Assembly (NCBI GenBank): GCA_964247055.1
Contig: OZ176056.1
Location: forward strand, 7,316,001 to 7,380,000
Origin: Paragordius varius
Taxonomy: Eukaryota; Nematomorpha
Reading direction: 5' to 3'
DNA length: 64,000 nt
Numbering within the stretch: the first letter of the stretch is position 1; every line of letters begins with the position of its first letter. A program made the position numbers and the translations under genes. The notes under the pieces were generated by a model that did not search any database, was not told the origin of the DNA, and saw only the letters and a list, made by a program, of their open reading frames with translations. Shown here piece by piece: positions 37,100-50,000 of the stretch.

Positions 37100-38888
37100 A
37101 CAAAAAAAAGGTTGAAAATTCAACGATGAATTAATGAAAGAATTTTCATTTATCAAAAAAACGAAGAATGAATCATTTGTTAATTGTATGAGGGGGAATT
37201 CAGCTAGCATATGGCGGCAAGTATGATATTACAAAGCATATGGAAACACAAAAACATAAAAAATGTTTAGATATGGCGGCATCATCTTACAAAATGAGCG
37301 ATTTTTATCGAAAAACCGCTTTTGGAGAGGAAGAAAAGAATTTGGCACAAGCCGAAGGCGTTTTATTTTTTCACGCCGTTAATCACAATCATTCCTTTAG
37401 ATCTATAGATTGTATCTCACAGGTTATTCATACTTTATTCAATAAAAATTTACATGTACCCGATGCAATGCCACATGCATTTTCTGAAATACAAAAAGAT
37501 TTGCTGAATATTAATTTCATATCGCTATACTCTGATGCATCAAATCACAAGGAAACAAAATAATTTTCCACTTCAATAAGATATTTTGATCCAGAAACAG
37601 GATTAAAATTAAAAATTATAGATTTTTCTCTACCCGGTGAAAATTCCGACATTTTTACTTCAATTATGAATATTCGAGAAAAAAATAATTTAAAAGACAA
37701 AATTATCGCATATTGCGCTGACTATACCAATACGAACTTTGGTGGAAAAGCAAGGAGGGGAACAAAAAATATTTTTCATAAATTAACAGATATTCTTAAT
37801 CAAAACATTATTGGCGTTGGGTGTGCAGCGCATATAATACACAACGCTATTCATACAGCTGTTTATTTACCCTTAGACGTAGAAAATATAGTTGTTAAAA
37901 TATATTCCTATTTTTATATATACACGGTACGCGTTGCTCTTAAGGAATTATGTGAAATGCAGAAGTTCAATATTACAAAATGCTTGGATTTTGTAAAACT
38001 CGTTGGTTAGTTCTTCTGCCAGCTATCGAAAGAATTTTAAAAATGTATGTCCTTTAAAATTCTATTTTTTGTCACAGGACAAATGTCCTACAGCTTTGGA
38101 AAAGTTTTTTGAAAGTGATTCTTCAAAAATATGGTTAGAGTTCCTACATAATCAAGCTTCTCTCTTTCAAAATGTTATTAAATTGATAGACGGTGACAAA
38201 ATTTCGTCAATGTTAGTAACCTTAAATTCCAATGTCAAAAAAGGTTAAATAATAATATACTATTAACCATCCCCAATATTTTAAATAATTTAGAAAAACA
38301 AGGCTTAATAAATCGCCAAGATATCCTGTACCATATAAAAATGTTATATACAAATTCTAAAGATTATTTGAAAAACTTGACGGTGTGTAATTCAATGAAA
38401 TTGATCATTTTCAATGCAAAATATTAAAACCAGAATTTAATTAGTGCGATGTTCAAAAATCATTTGATTACCTCCCAAAATATTCAAAAAGAATCTTTCA
38501 AAAAATGATCCTTTTTTCTGAAGTATCATTAGTTAAAAAATATATTAATAATGAAAAACTTAAATTATGGACAACAGAAAAAAATACAGTAGAAAAGAAA
38601 TGGTTAGAAATATTTCATCATTTTGAAACAAACTATGTTCCATACAATAATATTTAAATGGAATTTGCACTATCTTTACCTGGAACCAACGCTGCTACTG
38701 AGCGCGTTTTCTCCACAGTAAACCAGGTGTGGACATCGGAAAAATCAAATTTAAATGTTGAAACTTTAAAGGCCATTTTATCTGTCAAATATAATTTGAC
38801 AAATTGTGAAGACTTCAACAATATTTTAAAAAATGATGGCAATCTGCTAAAACGCATTCACTCAAATAATAAATATACCAAAATATAA
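37100..38888 (+). pseudogene. hAT-type transposase, broken
   Basis: Pieces in order: an N-terminal BED-like zinc finger end (HMETQKHKKCLDMAASS near 37240), ISLYSDASNHKE near 37540, AYCADYTNTNFGGKARRGTK near 37710 (the conserved D-containing region), GVGCAAHIIHNAIHTA near 37830 (the conserved C-H region), LLPAIERILKMY near 38020, and the C-terminal dimerisation domain FALSLPGTNAATERVFSTVN at about 38660-38720. Internal stops near 37561 and 38008 and frame changes between pieces make it non-functional. The family is hAT, in the group with a BED finger and the LPxTxAxxERxFS dimerisation motif. Confidence 0.8.
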
Positions 38889-38949
38889 AATATTTTCTTT
38901 ATGAAGATTTTGTGTTAAAAAATAAAAAAGTACTTAAAATATTGTATAA

Positions 38950-39900
38950 TTAATTATAATTTGTCAAATTATATTTGAACACATAAAATGGCTTTTAAAG
39001 TTTCAACATTTAAATTTGGTTTTTCCGTGTCTACACCTGTTTTACTGTGTCGCGTTCAATAGCAGTGGTTCCAGGTAAAGATAATGCAAATTCTACAATT
39101 TTTAAAATATTATTGTATGGAATATATTTTGTTTAAAAATGATTATTTTAAACCATTTCCATTCTAATGTATTTTTTCTGTTGTCCATAATTTAAGTTTT
39201 CATTATCAATTTAATAATGATACTTCAGAAAAAAAGTGTCTTTGAATTGCACCGTCTTGTCTACCAAATAATCTTTCAGTAACAATACATTTTTATATCC
39301 AGGCTATTCATTGAGCCTTGTTTTTTAGGATTAATAATATTGCGATTGGGTAATGGTACAAAATTATTTTTTAACCTTTCACGACTTGGCATTTTAGACA
39401 ATTGTTTTGTGATAAAAAAATAGGATTCTAGGCGATCATACATTTTTAAAATTTTTTCAATAGCTGGCAAAAGAGCTAACCAACAATTTCTACAATATCC
39501 AAGCATTTTAACAACTACATTTTCCACAACCAGGGGTAACAAATAGCAGCTGTTTAAATACCGTTGTGTATCCGCCAATAATGTTTAAAATAAAATTATT
39601 CGCTAAATTATTAAAAATATTTTTTTGTGCCGCTCCTTGCATTTCCACCCAGCGCACTTTGCGAATTTGTCTTTTAGATTAATTTTTTCCAGAATATTCA
39701 TTATTGAGGTAAAATATATTTCAGAATTTTCACTGGGTAGATGAGAGTGGGAAATTATTTTCATCAGAATATAGCCATATGAAATTTATTTTCTGCAAAT
39801 CTTTTTCTATTTCAGAAAATGCATGTGGTGAAAGGATATTGTATACAATCGCTTCACCTTTGTTCGTGCACATGTAAATTTATTGAATAAGGTACGAATA
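38950..39900 (-). pseudogene. hAT-type transposase fragment, inverted copy
   Basis: The minus strand repeats C-terminal parts of the neighbouring transposase: SCYLLPLVVENVVVKMLGYC near 39530, LALLPAIEKILKMYDRLESY near 39460, and FALSLPGTTAIERD near 39070. It is shorter and more decayed than the plus-strand copy. The plus and minus copies differ at many positions, so the pair is not a very recent duplication. Confidence 0.7.
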
Positions 39901-40166
39901 ACCTGAGACCAAGGAGTAAAATATTTTTTATATATATAATGTATTTGTGTTAAAAATAATTAAATTTTACAATAAATTTTTTGTATAAAATTTTTTGGTT
40001 TTACATCGCCATGCCCCCTCCCCCCTTTTTCAGATTTGTCCCGCCCCTAATCATATAGCACAAATCTTTAATATTTTTGGGCTAAAAATCGCACTTTGTC
40101 CCCAAATTATAATCATAACAACTTATTTATATGCGGTATAAGATTAAATTTATATTAAAACAATCA

Positions 40167-40197
<31 letters not shown>

Positions 40198-42143
40198 TAT
40201 CCAATATATCGCCTTCAAAAAAATTTAACCCTTTTGTAAAAGAATATTATTTTAATAATTTGCACCAAAGCGGAAGTTGCGTAAAACTTTTACACATTTA
40301 ATCCATATTATAAATATCTTTTCCGTAAAAAGATTTATCGACTTAGTTTTTAATTTGGGGTATAGCCGGTAGTTAATAAAATAGCCCCAAAGATATATAA
40401 TCTTTTCGGGTTAAAAAATCCTTAATTCAAAAGTCTGAGATGAAAGAGCTTTATTTCGGTATCGATTTGTATGGAAAAGATATTTATAATATATATTGAA
40501 TGTTTTGTAAAAATTATATGCAGCTTCCGCTTTGGTGCAAATCATCGAAAAATTTTCTTTTATACATAAGGCTTAAATCTTGAAAGCGATATATTGGGTA
40601 AACTCTGTATCAGTTAATATATGACTGTTTTAATAAAAATTAAAATCTTTTACCGCATAATAATAAGCTTTTATGATTCAAATTTGAGGACCAAGTGCGA
40701 TTTTTAGCTAATATTCTTAAAAATCTTTCTGGGGGCCTCCAAAAAATGTAAATTTGTTGATAGTATCGTGCGTTTGGAATTATACTTAAGCTATATTAAC
40801 GAAAATAAAATTTTGCTTACAAGTTTTCATCTAAGTGTATTTAATTTTATTTGACCTGATATGCGATATGAGATTTTTTATTTGCCGGAAAAATTAAAAT
40901 ATTTTTTTCTAGTATTACCGCGTATGCCATTTTAATATTTCTTATCCTGAAGCTTTTAGCTATAGAATGATATATAATTGAACCTTTATAGTTTGATTGC
41001 CATTTTTGCCGCATATGACAAGGTACACCATGGCAAAAACTCACAATAAAATATGGCAACTAGACCGATGGGAGGGCAAGGAGGTGCATCTTGCCCCGGG
41101 CGCCGTTATTTAGGGGCGCCTAAATGTTTTTTTAAATTACATTTAAATTATGCAATGATAACAACTTTCAAGTAAGTTTTTTCAGCAACTTAGGTAATTT
41201 CTATATAAAAATTATATAAATGAGACCAAGATCAAACATTATGCAAAAAACAACTTTCATTATTCCCTTCAACACAAAGTTATTATTTCGCTTGAAAAAC
41301 GTTTCTTACGCACATATTGTTAATTCTTTTATTGCCTTTAATAATTATATTAACTTCTCGTTCTGTTCAAAACCTTATCTCTTATTCTTATAATAGCCGT
41401 GATTTTTTATAAATACTTTTCATCAGATACCAATGCCTAAACTCAGCGGTTATTCAAATAGGAAACGGTAAATCCATGAAGAGAATAAATCAAATAAAAT
41501 GCGAATGAGTATGAAATTTTATTTAACGAAAATATCTGACCCTAACATTGCAAAAGTGTGTGCGACCCAAATATAACAGCACCCCTACAAAATAACTTTA
41601 ATACACCAGAAACCCTAGTTATTGATCCAATATATAGAGATGAGAAAACTACAAATTACCATTAGTAATTCCAAGCGCTCTACCTATAGAGTTTAATAAT
41701 GTCGCCTTTTTCTAATAATAATGTTCCTCTAGTAAAATCGAATAAGCTTCGCACAGAAATGATTATTCGTGGACCTCTAGTATATCAAAATGATTGCCAT
41801 CTCTTTAAAACAAAAAATCATCGTTCAATGCCCCAATCTTGATTTTTTCGACGTGTCGGTAAAAAGAAGGATTTGAAGTTGAGAGGTCTTGGTTTTTATA
41901 TTCACCAAAGAACAGATCTGCGTATGGTTATTGTTGCCTACTTTTTACTTACATCGAATATTGGCCTGCATGAAATTTCTAATCAACCAAAATCTCCTTT
42001 TTCGAGGACATGTTGCAAGAGTAATGTATCTAGATGACTAAGCACCAAATCCTGGAATCTTATCTTCACTACAACTTGTAGCTCGGTGTGACCCAATAAT
42101 GGGAGAACACATGAGAAACATTGAATCTCCTAACACTTTAACC

Positions 42144-44557
42144 CAGTGATACTCAAACCGCGGCCCGCGGGCCGCATGCGGCCCTAAGAATGCTTTAAAA
42201 TTGCCCTATGACCATTACTTAATTATTTTTTTATTGATGAATTTTTAAAATACCCTAAACAAATTTTCGCTTACTTTAATATTATTTATTTTCTTTAGAT
42301 TTAATTTTGGTAATTTTTATTTTTTACCGAATTTGAAAAATGTAGAAAAATTTCCCTACATTAAAATGATTTCAAAATTTTGGCACACGTTGTTTCTGTT
42401 TCTGTATTCTATTTTCTTTTCAATTTTGAAATTTTTATTCCATTCCTTTTTTGTATTTAAGCAAGCCTTTCACCCAAACTTGCATATACATATTCTTTTC
42501 ATTGCTATCCTGCATCATTTTTTATATCATTTCCATATATTTTACAAATCAACATCATAAAATTTCGCCCTGTTTTTTATAGCATAATTCAATTATATTC
42601 CTATTTTTTTAAAAAAAATTTACATAATATTTAAACATAAATTCAATGGATGACGTTTAATGCTAAAAAACGTAAATTATCCGATGAAAATCACTCCTTT
42701 AAAAAGAATGGGAGAATACTTTGTCGTTCCAAATAAAAATGGTGTTACCAGCCAGGACAACCTAATTATAAAAATACAACATTGAAACACATATTACAAT
42801 CCATTCTCAATTACCAAAAAATTATGAGGAAAAAAACGAAAAATATAAAAGGATTAAGGAACTATACCAGAAAGAAAAATCTATTATGTCCATAGCTTTC
42901 GCCTAGGAAAAAGGTGTAACATTAGCTTCTTATAAAATTTGCTATATTTTAGGAAATACATGAAACCGTTTACTGATTCCCAACTGATAAAAGAATGTCT
43001 AATAAATGGTTGCAGTTTTTTTTGATAAATTCCATAATAAAGATCAAATCATGAGACAATTAGGAAACTTCAACTTTCTGATTCAACATGTGCTCGACGC
43101 TTTGAAGATATGTCCAATTATATTTTTAACAATTCATTATTGGCTCTGAAAAACGAATATTTTAGTATTTCTATTTCTAGCCCTGATATTAGTTCAACAC
43201 CTCAATGTGCGCTCTTTGTGAGATTTTGCAACGACAACATAATCAACGAGGAATATTTAATATATTTACCAATTAATAATACCACAAAAAGTGGTTTTCT
43301 CAAAATAATTATCACTTACTTCGATAATAATGGATTATCTATGAAAATATTGGTTTCGATCTGCACAGATGGCTGTCCCTCTATTGGAATAAACAAATTT
43401 ATTCCTTTTTTGAAAAACAGATATAATTTGCAAAATATTTTATCCTTTCACTGCTTTATTCATCAGCAAAACTTGATTTCGCGTGTAAAAGATGAATCAC
43501 TCAATTCAGTAATTAAAACGGTTGTGTATATAGTTAACCCCCTCCGTGGCAGATAATTCAACCGCCGTAAATTAAAAAGCCTTCTGAAAGATATCCACAG
43601 TGAGTTTGACAATATTCTTCTGTAAACCGCTAAGATAGCTAAGCCTTAGAAAAGTATTAAAGAGATTTTTTGATTTAAGGCATGAATTCTATTATTTATG
43701 AAGGAGAACAGAAAGTCGTGGAAATTAATAGTGATAAATGGTGGGTTTATTAGCCTACCTTTGTGACATTTTATAAACTTAATTTTTCAATACAATGCTT
43801 CAAGGGACCAAAATAATAAAAATTTGCTAATCAAATATTTGCTTTTGAATAAAACAAGATATCATAAATAAACACTCCTATAATTTCCGACACCTAAAAC
43901 GATTCTTGAATAAAACATGGAACTTACCGCGGAGATTAATTTAATAATAGACAATCATTTAGCATTTTTATCTAATAAGATGAAATTCTTCAAGAATTAG
44001 AAATATTAATAATTGCTTAAAACTCGTTAAAAATCCATGGCATATGGATATACCAATAATAAGCAAATTAGGAATTTCGGTTTTGATCAGGCTATCATAG
44101 AAGAATTCGTAGATTTTAAAAATGATTCCAATTTGGAGGCTAAATTCAAGGGGAATCATAGAGAAGAAAGATATGATTTGGCAAGATGTGCCAAATAAAT
44201 ACGAAAATATAAAAAAATGTGCTCAAGTTATCCTAACTGTTTTTCCCTCAACTTATACACGTGGTCGGCATATTCAAAAATGAAGTATGCCAAGAATTCA
44301 TACAGAAATCGATTAACCGATGATCACATGGACGACGTATTAAGATTGGCTTGTCATGAGGCAAAACCAAATTTAATGGTGCAAAACGAGTTTTTAGCTG
44401 GATTTACATGCGCAAAAAATCATTGTGGTGATTTAGAGTATAAATATGTGCATATGTGTCAAATAGCTATGGAATATATTCGATTATAAGGTTCATGGCC
44501 CTCGAAAAAAAAATATATTTTATTTGGCCCGTCAATTTTTTTTAGTGAGTACCACTG
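42144..44557 (+). mobile_element. hAT transposon with 8-bp target duplication, nested
   Basis: Ends CAGTGATACTCA (left) and TGAGTACCACTG (right) are inverted repeats. The 8-bp CTTTAACC stands directly before the element (42136-42143) and directly after it (44558-44565), a perfect target-site duplication. Just inside the left end is a GC-rich palindrome (GCGGCCCGCGGGCCGC). Length 2414 bp. Because it interrupts the Tip100-like element, it is the younger of the two. Confidence 0.92.
42650..44490 (+). pseudogene. hAT transposase (ZBED5/SCAND3-like group), broken
   Basis: Recognisable parts: an N-terminal RKLSDENHSF-like start near 42670, the region LPINNTTKSGFLKIIITYFD near 43270, SICTDGCPSIGINKFIPFLK near 43360 (the conserved CTDG acidic motif), FHCFIHQQNLISR near 43450 (the conserved C-x-x-H), and the C-terminal dimerisation part SKMKYAKNSYRNRLTDDHMD near 44280-44340. 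Several stops and frame changes separate them (for example the stop at 43554). The group assignment rests on the CTDG and CxxH contexts and on the dimerisation sequence. Confidence 0.8.
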
Positions 44558-45872
44558 CTTTAACCTATGTTTCATCCAAAATCCAAAACAAGTTTATACA
44601 TCTTTTGGCTTCAAGAGTTAAAACTAAATTGATAAATGACATTAAAAAAGTAAATATTATGGACTTATATTAGATCTAACGAAGATATAGCGCACCGAGA
44701 ACAAATTTCTCAAGTTGCCAAGTAGGTGTTTATTAAATATGAGAGAAATAGAGTTGTCATAAAGGTATCTTTTTTGGGTTTTTTTCAGTTATTCAACAAA
44801 GATGCACTGTCAACTTAAAAGGTAATTTTAGAAAATTTAAATATGGATAATATTAAGTTATCAAATTGTAGATCTCAATGCTATAATAATGTAGGTGTGA
44901 TGTCGGGTCACATTTCAAGCGTTTAACAAAGAATTCTGGAAAAAATAAAAGAGCAATTGCTAATTGTGACACTCGTTCCTTGAATTTGGTAATAGTCACG
45001 TTAGCAAAACAAGATGTTTTTGTTGTGACCTGTTTCGGAATAGTTGAAAATAACCATCTTTTTTTAACTATTAGATGGGACCTATTGAAAAATTAACTAA
45101 AAAACTGTTAAGCGTGAGTCTGAAGCCCGATGGAGTGCTAGAATTTAAGCAGTTAATCCCATTGTTGAGAGAATAGATGATTTGATAGAGCTATTAGAAG
45201 ATTTAAGTAAGAATACTTTAAATACTAGTTAAACAAGAAGTGAGACATCATTTTACAGAGTGTTTTTAATTTCAGTTTTTTAACATTGATTTTTTTCTGC
45301 CATCATCGATAGGGTTCAACATAGATTGCAAGATCCTAAAATTAAATTTGATGAAGCATTTAAGGACGTTAATATTTTTTTACTAAATAGTTTTATTGGA
45401 TTTCAAAAAGAGGAGGAGAGAGCGGGCGCCCTTATAGTTTTATGCCACGGGCGCCGCAAATGCTCGGTACGCCACTGGCAACTACACTTTTTTGATATAA
45501 TTCGATATGCTAAACATCTTTAAATACATCAGAATTCTGATTAAAACATATCTTCGTCTGGAAATTAAAGTACAATTATATCTAATAAATACATTTTCTA
45601 TTTTATAAAAAAATGGAGGTGCAAATGTTTACCATCGTCGAATTATATAAATTGTTTAAAATATCTTAAACTGTTGGACCGTTATTACCTGCTATAAATT
45701 ATCATAAAACTTCAGAAAAAAATTGCTTTAGATTAATATTTTAAACAAATGCATTTTTTCAAAAAAAAGATTTTTTGATGTCAGAAACTAGCATAGACTA
45801 ATGTAACGCAAAACATCGGCTTTTTGCGTTTATTAAAAAAACTATATAGACTTTGGGGGCCCGTATATTCAA

Positions 45873-46060
45873 ATGATGGTATAGTAGGTAGGGCGCTGAA
45901 CTCTCACACTACGTGCCTGAGTTCGAACCCCGAAACTACGAATTTTTTCCATCATCACTGTCAGCCCTAGGCAGGCAAGCGTTAAAGCCTTCACATGTCT
46001 GGATACAAATTTAAGTCCTTACCCTTTAATAAAAAAGAGACTCTAAACTGTATATTTATA
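45873..46060 (+). repeat. tRNA-derived SINE-like element
   Basis: An A-box-like TAGTAGGTAGGGCGC at about 45882 and a perfect B box GTTCGAACC at 45921-45929 are spaced as in tRNA genes. The anticodon-loop-like segment is CTCTCAC. Arms do not fold fully, and the tRNA-like head is followed by a non-tRNA body up to about 46060, so a SINE is likelier than a tRNA gene. Only one clear copy seen in this window. Confidence 0.45.
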
Positions 46061-46741
46061 TTTAAATTCTATAAAAAAAGCGTTTTGCTCTTTTAAAACA
46101 GTATATGATTTTATAAATGATAATTTTTAAATAAATTATATAGCTTTCACCAAAAATTTTTTGGCAAAATGTGCAAAATATTTTCAATTTTTGATATTAA
46201 GCAATTAGTTAGCACAAAATGTAAATATTTTTTCCTTTATCCATAAGCCCAAACCAAAAGCAGAATCCTGACATATTCATATCACACTTTTATGGCAGCA
46301 AACTTTACACACACAAAAAAGTGCTGGAAAAATCAAAACTAATGGTTTTTTTATATCGTTTTGGCTCTTCTAAACAGATCTAAAAACCTTCTAGCTCTAT
46401 TCAACCATAATTTAAGACTCCCGTAGCTTTTATTCATTAAGATTTCAAAAATGCTTTTACAACGGTTTTATACAACAGCGTTCCATTAAAATTGTGATTT
46501 TAGTTAAACATACAAAATTTTATGGTTTGTTTGAAAAGAGCCGATACCTAAATCATTTGACAAAAATGATGGAAAACCACAATGGAAAATATTTCGACAA
46601 AAAAATCGTAAAATCATCTATCAATTTTGTTTACGGATATCAGTAAAAACTGTGGCAAAGATCTGTATTGGAATAACATGTACAATGTTAAATTTATTTG
46701 CTATATATATACATATCCCCTTAAAAATTTATATTAATTCA

Positions 46742-47008
46742 TTATTTTTTTAAAATTTTTGATTGTCCGCTAAGTGTAAAAGCTTCAGAAACCCATTCAT
46801 TGATTAACGCTGCAGGGTAGGAATAATTTGTAAAAATAGCCTTGATTGAAGTTTCATCCAAGTTTTTATATTGTTCTTCATCTAAATAAATATAAGTTTA
46901 CAAATAATCATTAATAAATTGCATTTAAATAATGTGATATAAGCCAAAAAATAATTATTTAATATTTTAATCTAAATTTTATTTTTATACTTTAAAAATG
47001 GCATAGTT

Positions 47009-47051
<43 letters not shown>

Positions 47052-50000
47052 TGTTAATTTACCTTTGATTATTAAATGACCAGCTATTTCGCACGCGGCA
47101 ACATTTATATCGGTAGAACAGGTTTTGTCTATTTTTCATAATAAAAAAATATCAACAATATTATATGCTCGCAATAAAAACTTAATATTTTGACATATAA
47201 GAAATTGAATGTAAAAAATTCCATACTCAATACAAAATAAAATATAGGCCAATAATATCTTTTAAAAAATCCCCCCCCCCCGACTTTTAAATATTAAATC
47301 CATTAAATATATTCTAAATACATCCAGCTTTAAACACTTAAAATTTAAGATGTAATAAGTCAAAACAAAAAAAGTTATTAAAGTTTTATAATAAAATTTA
47401 AAATAAATATATGCCTTTAAAATTTAACTCAATTACTTACGAAAGTTTGGTTTTCTAGGCCACACATAACATTTAATGCCTAATTGTTGATTGTCGACAT
47501 AGGCCCAAGTAGCAAATAAATTATGTGGTATGCTATTTTGCTCCAAAAAATCAATGAATTGCGTTATCATTCTGTTAAATATTTAAAAAAAATTAGTCAC
47601 TAATAGTTAGCCTAATTAAGACCATATATATATATATATATATATATGGTTTAATTTATCAAAATATTCATAAAAATCAAGATGAAAGTTATATCGGAAG
47701 AAAAAAACCGATAGGCATGACAAAACAATTTAATTAACTATTTTTTCGTAAAAATAAATAATCTTAAACAAAACTTATACATAATACCCTTCAAAAAAAG
47801 TCAAAAATGTTGTAAAATACTAATTAAAGGTAAACCTAGCTCCTTTCTGTAAGGATAATGTATTCAAACCCCCATAGATTGGATAATTTTCGAAGGAAAT
47901 TTCACCATTGTCACAAGAATAAGACATATTATCAGACATAACTAAACAATTATTTTTATCATTATTGTAGTCTTGTATTTTACCATTGTTTATGCAAAAA
48001 CCATTATTAATATTGTTATCTGTCGCGTGGAGTTCTTTAATGACAAAACACAGACCTGGTAACGTTATTTCAGAGTTATCATGAGGTGAACGAGGTGTAA
48101 AGTGAACACAATTATAGAAGGGTGTACCCTTGAGACAATCAAGTTTCTCTAATGGCTATACGTTAAAATAAAAATTGAGTAAAATATACCATTTACAGTT
48201 CAAATTGACCCTTGAACAATTCAAATTCACCCTCGAACAATTCAAATTCACCCTAAAAATAAATTATGTGTTTTCGAACTAATATAACTCATTATTAATA
48301 TAAAATATATTTTTATGGCATAATTAATTATTTTTTTCAGTATTATTTTAATTTAAAACAAAATTTTATTTTTTAAAAATATATTAAAATATAGGTAATT
48401 TTTAATCTTAAAAAACATGTTATTTATTTGAGGGTGAATTTGAATTGTTCGAGGGTGAATTTGAATTGTTCAAGGGTGAATTTAATTTGTTTAAGGGTGA
48501 ATTTGAACTGTAAATGGTATATCTAAAACTAAACCTTTAATTATTATTGCAATTATAATTCAGCTAAAATTATATGAATTTATTGGGGTAAACTTTCGAT
48601 TACTACTAGTAATCTTTGTCAAACATAAAAAATAAAATTAAAATATAAACTAAAAAATAAAGTATAAAGTAAAAATAATACAGACAAAATATGGTAAAAT
48701 ATTTGACTTTTGTTGTCCCTTATTATGATATCGAAATAACTAGTAAATCCAATTAAACGGAGTTGTTAAAACCTGTCTGTCTAATTGTAATTAAAGTTTA
48801 TGTGTCTCTTTTATAATTCTACATGATTACGGTTGCTAATGGTGTTAAATTAATTATCTTATATAAACGTAATATTATAACAAACAAAAATTTTGTATTG
48901 GATAAAAGGAGCATATTACTCATTTTACGTATTTTTATAACAAAAGTTATTTAGGTTAACATTTTATGACCTTGTTATTATTTTGATCGTGATGACATAT
49001 TGGGGTATTTTATATCCCAGAGCTTGATCTTGTTAAAAAAATACTTTTTTAAAAGTTATTTTGGATAAAATTTGATTAGCAAACATTTTTCTCCTGTATT
49101 AGATACAAAAGCTTATATTTTTAACAGTTTTGTAACCGCTTAAGTCTAAAATTGGGACAGCGCCAAAATTTAGAAAAAAAACAACTGTTCTTAACAATTA
49201 TCAAGTTTTGCTGTTAAAATGCAAAATAGAAGCATTAAACCTAAATATTTACATTTTAACCATTTTACACCCAATATATAGATTTAAAAGAAAAAAAATG
49301 GGGGAAAAATATTGAGATAAAACTATTTTACATTTTTTTGTATTATGGGCCTAAAAGGCTAACGAAAACATATTTTTAAATTCGGCCTAAAACTCCTTAA
49401 ATACATGTTGAGAAATTAAAATTTCATATCGCTCTTCTTGGACTACACCAAAAGGTCTAAAGTGTAAAATCTCCGTAAATATTAATTCTTACTGTATTGA
49501 TTTACTCTATTTGAACTTAGAATTGATACCATTGATTAAATACATGTAAATTACGAATGATATGACAAAAAAGCTAAAAAAAACGTTATTTTTAAATGGG
49601 ACAAATCAAATCTCACCAAATCAAGTTCCGTATACAAAGTGTATGGTAAATAAAATGCATGAATATGCAAGTGATTAACCGAAGCGCATGCTAATTGGCT
49701 GTTATAGGCTAATCTCATTTTCCTATAACCATATAATATATATACATATATATACATATATATACATATATAATTTACGACAAATGTATTAATTATTAAA
49801 ACAAAAGTTGTAATTTGCGGATAAAATTTAAAAATTTACAACTAAAACTAAGATATGACAAAAAATTGAAATTTGATACAAAGGACACATAAAAGCATAG
49901 TAAAAAACGTTTAAAAATAACATTAATACTTTTAATAATAGAAAACAAAAAAAAATAAAAAAAACATGGGTAAAATTGAAAGGTAAATGATAACAATTTA

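Larger units (their letters stand above)
36677..40060. mobile_element. Two hAT copies tail to tail
   Basis: The plus-strand copy runs from the GTGACCAGACATCCCGC end at about 36677 to about 38890. The minus-strand partner runs from the CCCGCCCC end at about 40060 back to about 38950. Both carry pieces of the same transposase, and the C-terminal dimerisation regions face each other across about 60 bp. Flanks share TATAGC, a possible remnant of the target duplication. This arrangement suggests insertion of one copy beside another, or an inversion-duplication. Both copies are dead. Confidence 0.65.
36430..41055. repeat. Palindromic element interrupted by a hAT pair
   Basis: The left arm at about 36430-36675 (landmarks CATATTACGCGGTCGCC, CTCAGGATAATAAATAT, ATACTAGAAAAAA, TAGATGAAAACTTGT) matches, inverted, 40790-41055. 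The arms continue after the insertion: 40061-40200 (GGGCTAAAAATCGCACTTTG) pairs with 40610-40740 (CAAGTGCGATTTTTAGC). Removing the inserted hAT material at about 36677-40060 leaves one palindrome of about 1.25 kb, similar in size to the foldback family at 12 and 29.6 kb but different in sequence. Confidence 0.6.
41063..45477 (+). mobile_element. Tip100-like hAT transposon with another hAT inside
   Basis: The right terminus, read inverted, is CAGTGGCGTACCGAGC; the left terminus keeps ACCGATGGGAGGGC but has lost about the first nine bases. GCAACTA on the left (41056-41062) and GCAACTAC on the right (45478-45485) are the target duplication. GC-rich GGGCGCC motifs stand just inside both ends. Coding remnants include MPKLSGYS near 41430, a TTF-type-finger-like segment near 41760-41900, and a KPIVERIDDLIELLEDL-like stretch near 45150-45220. 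The element is dead and was split by the insertion at 42144-44557. Confidence 0.7.

Noticed and set aside
42333-42560. Phe/His-rich plus-strand frame of 75 codons near the left end of the inner hAT
   Set aside because: AT-driven composition inside a transposon, no match to the hAT protein order.
45873-45945. Functional tRNA gene
   Set aside because: B box is perfect but acceptor and anticodon stems do not pair, and a long non-tRNA body follows.
49796-49996. Minus-strand Phe/Tyr-rich frame between GDPGP1 exons
   Set aside because: It lies in intron 5, is low in complexity, and disrupts the conserved protein if included.
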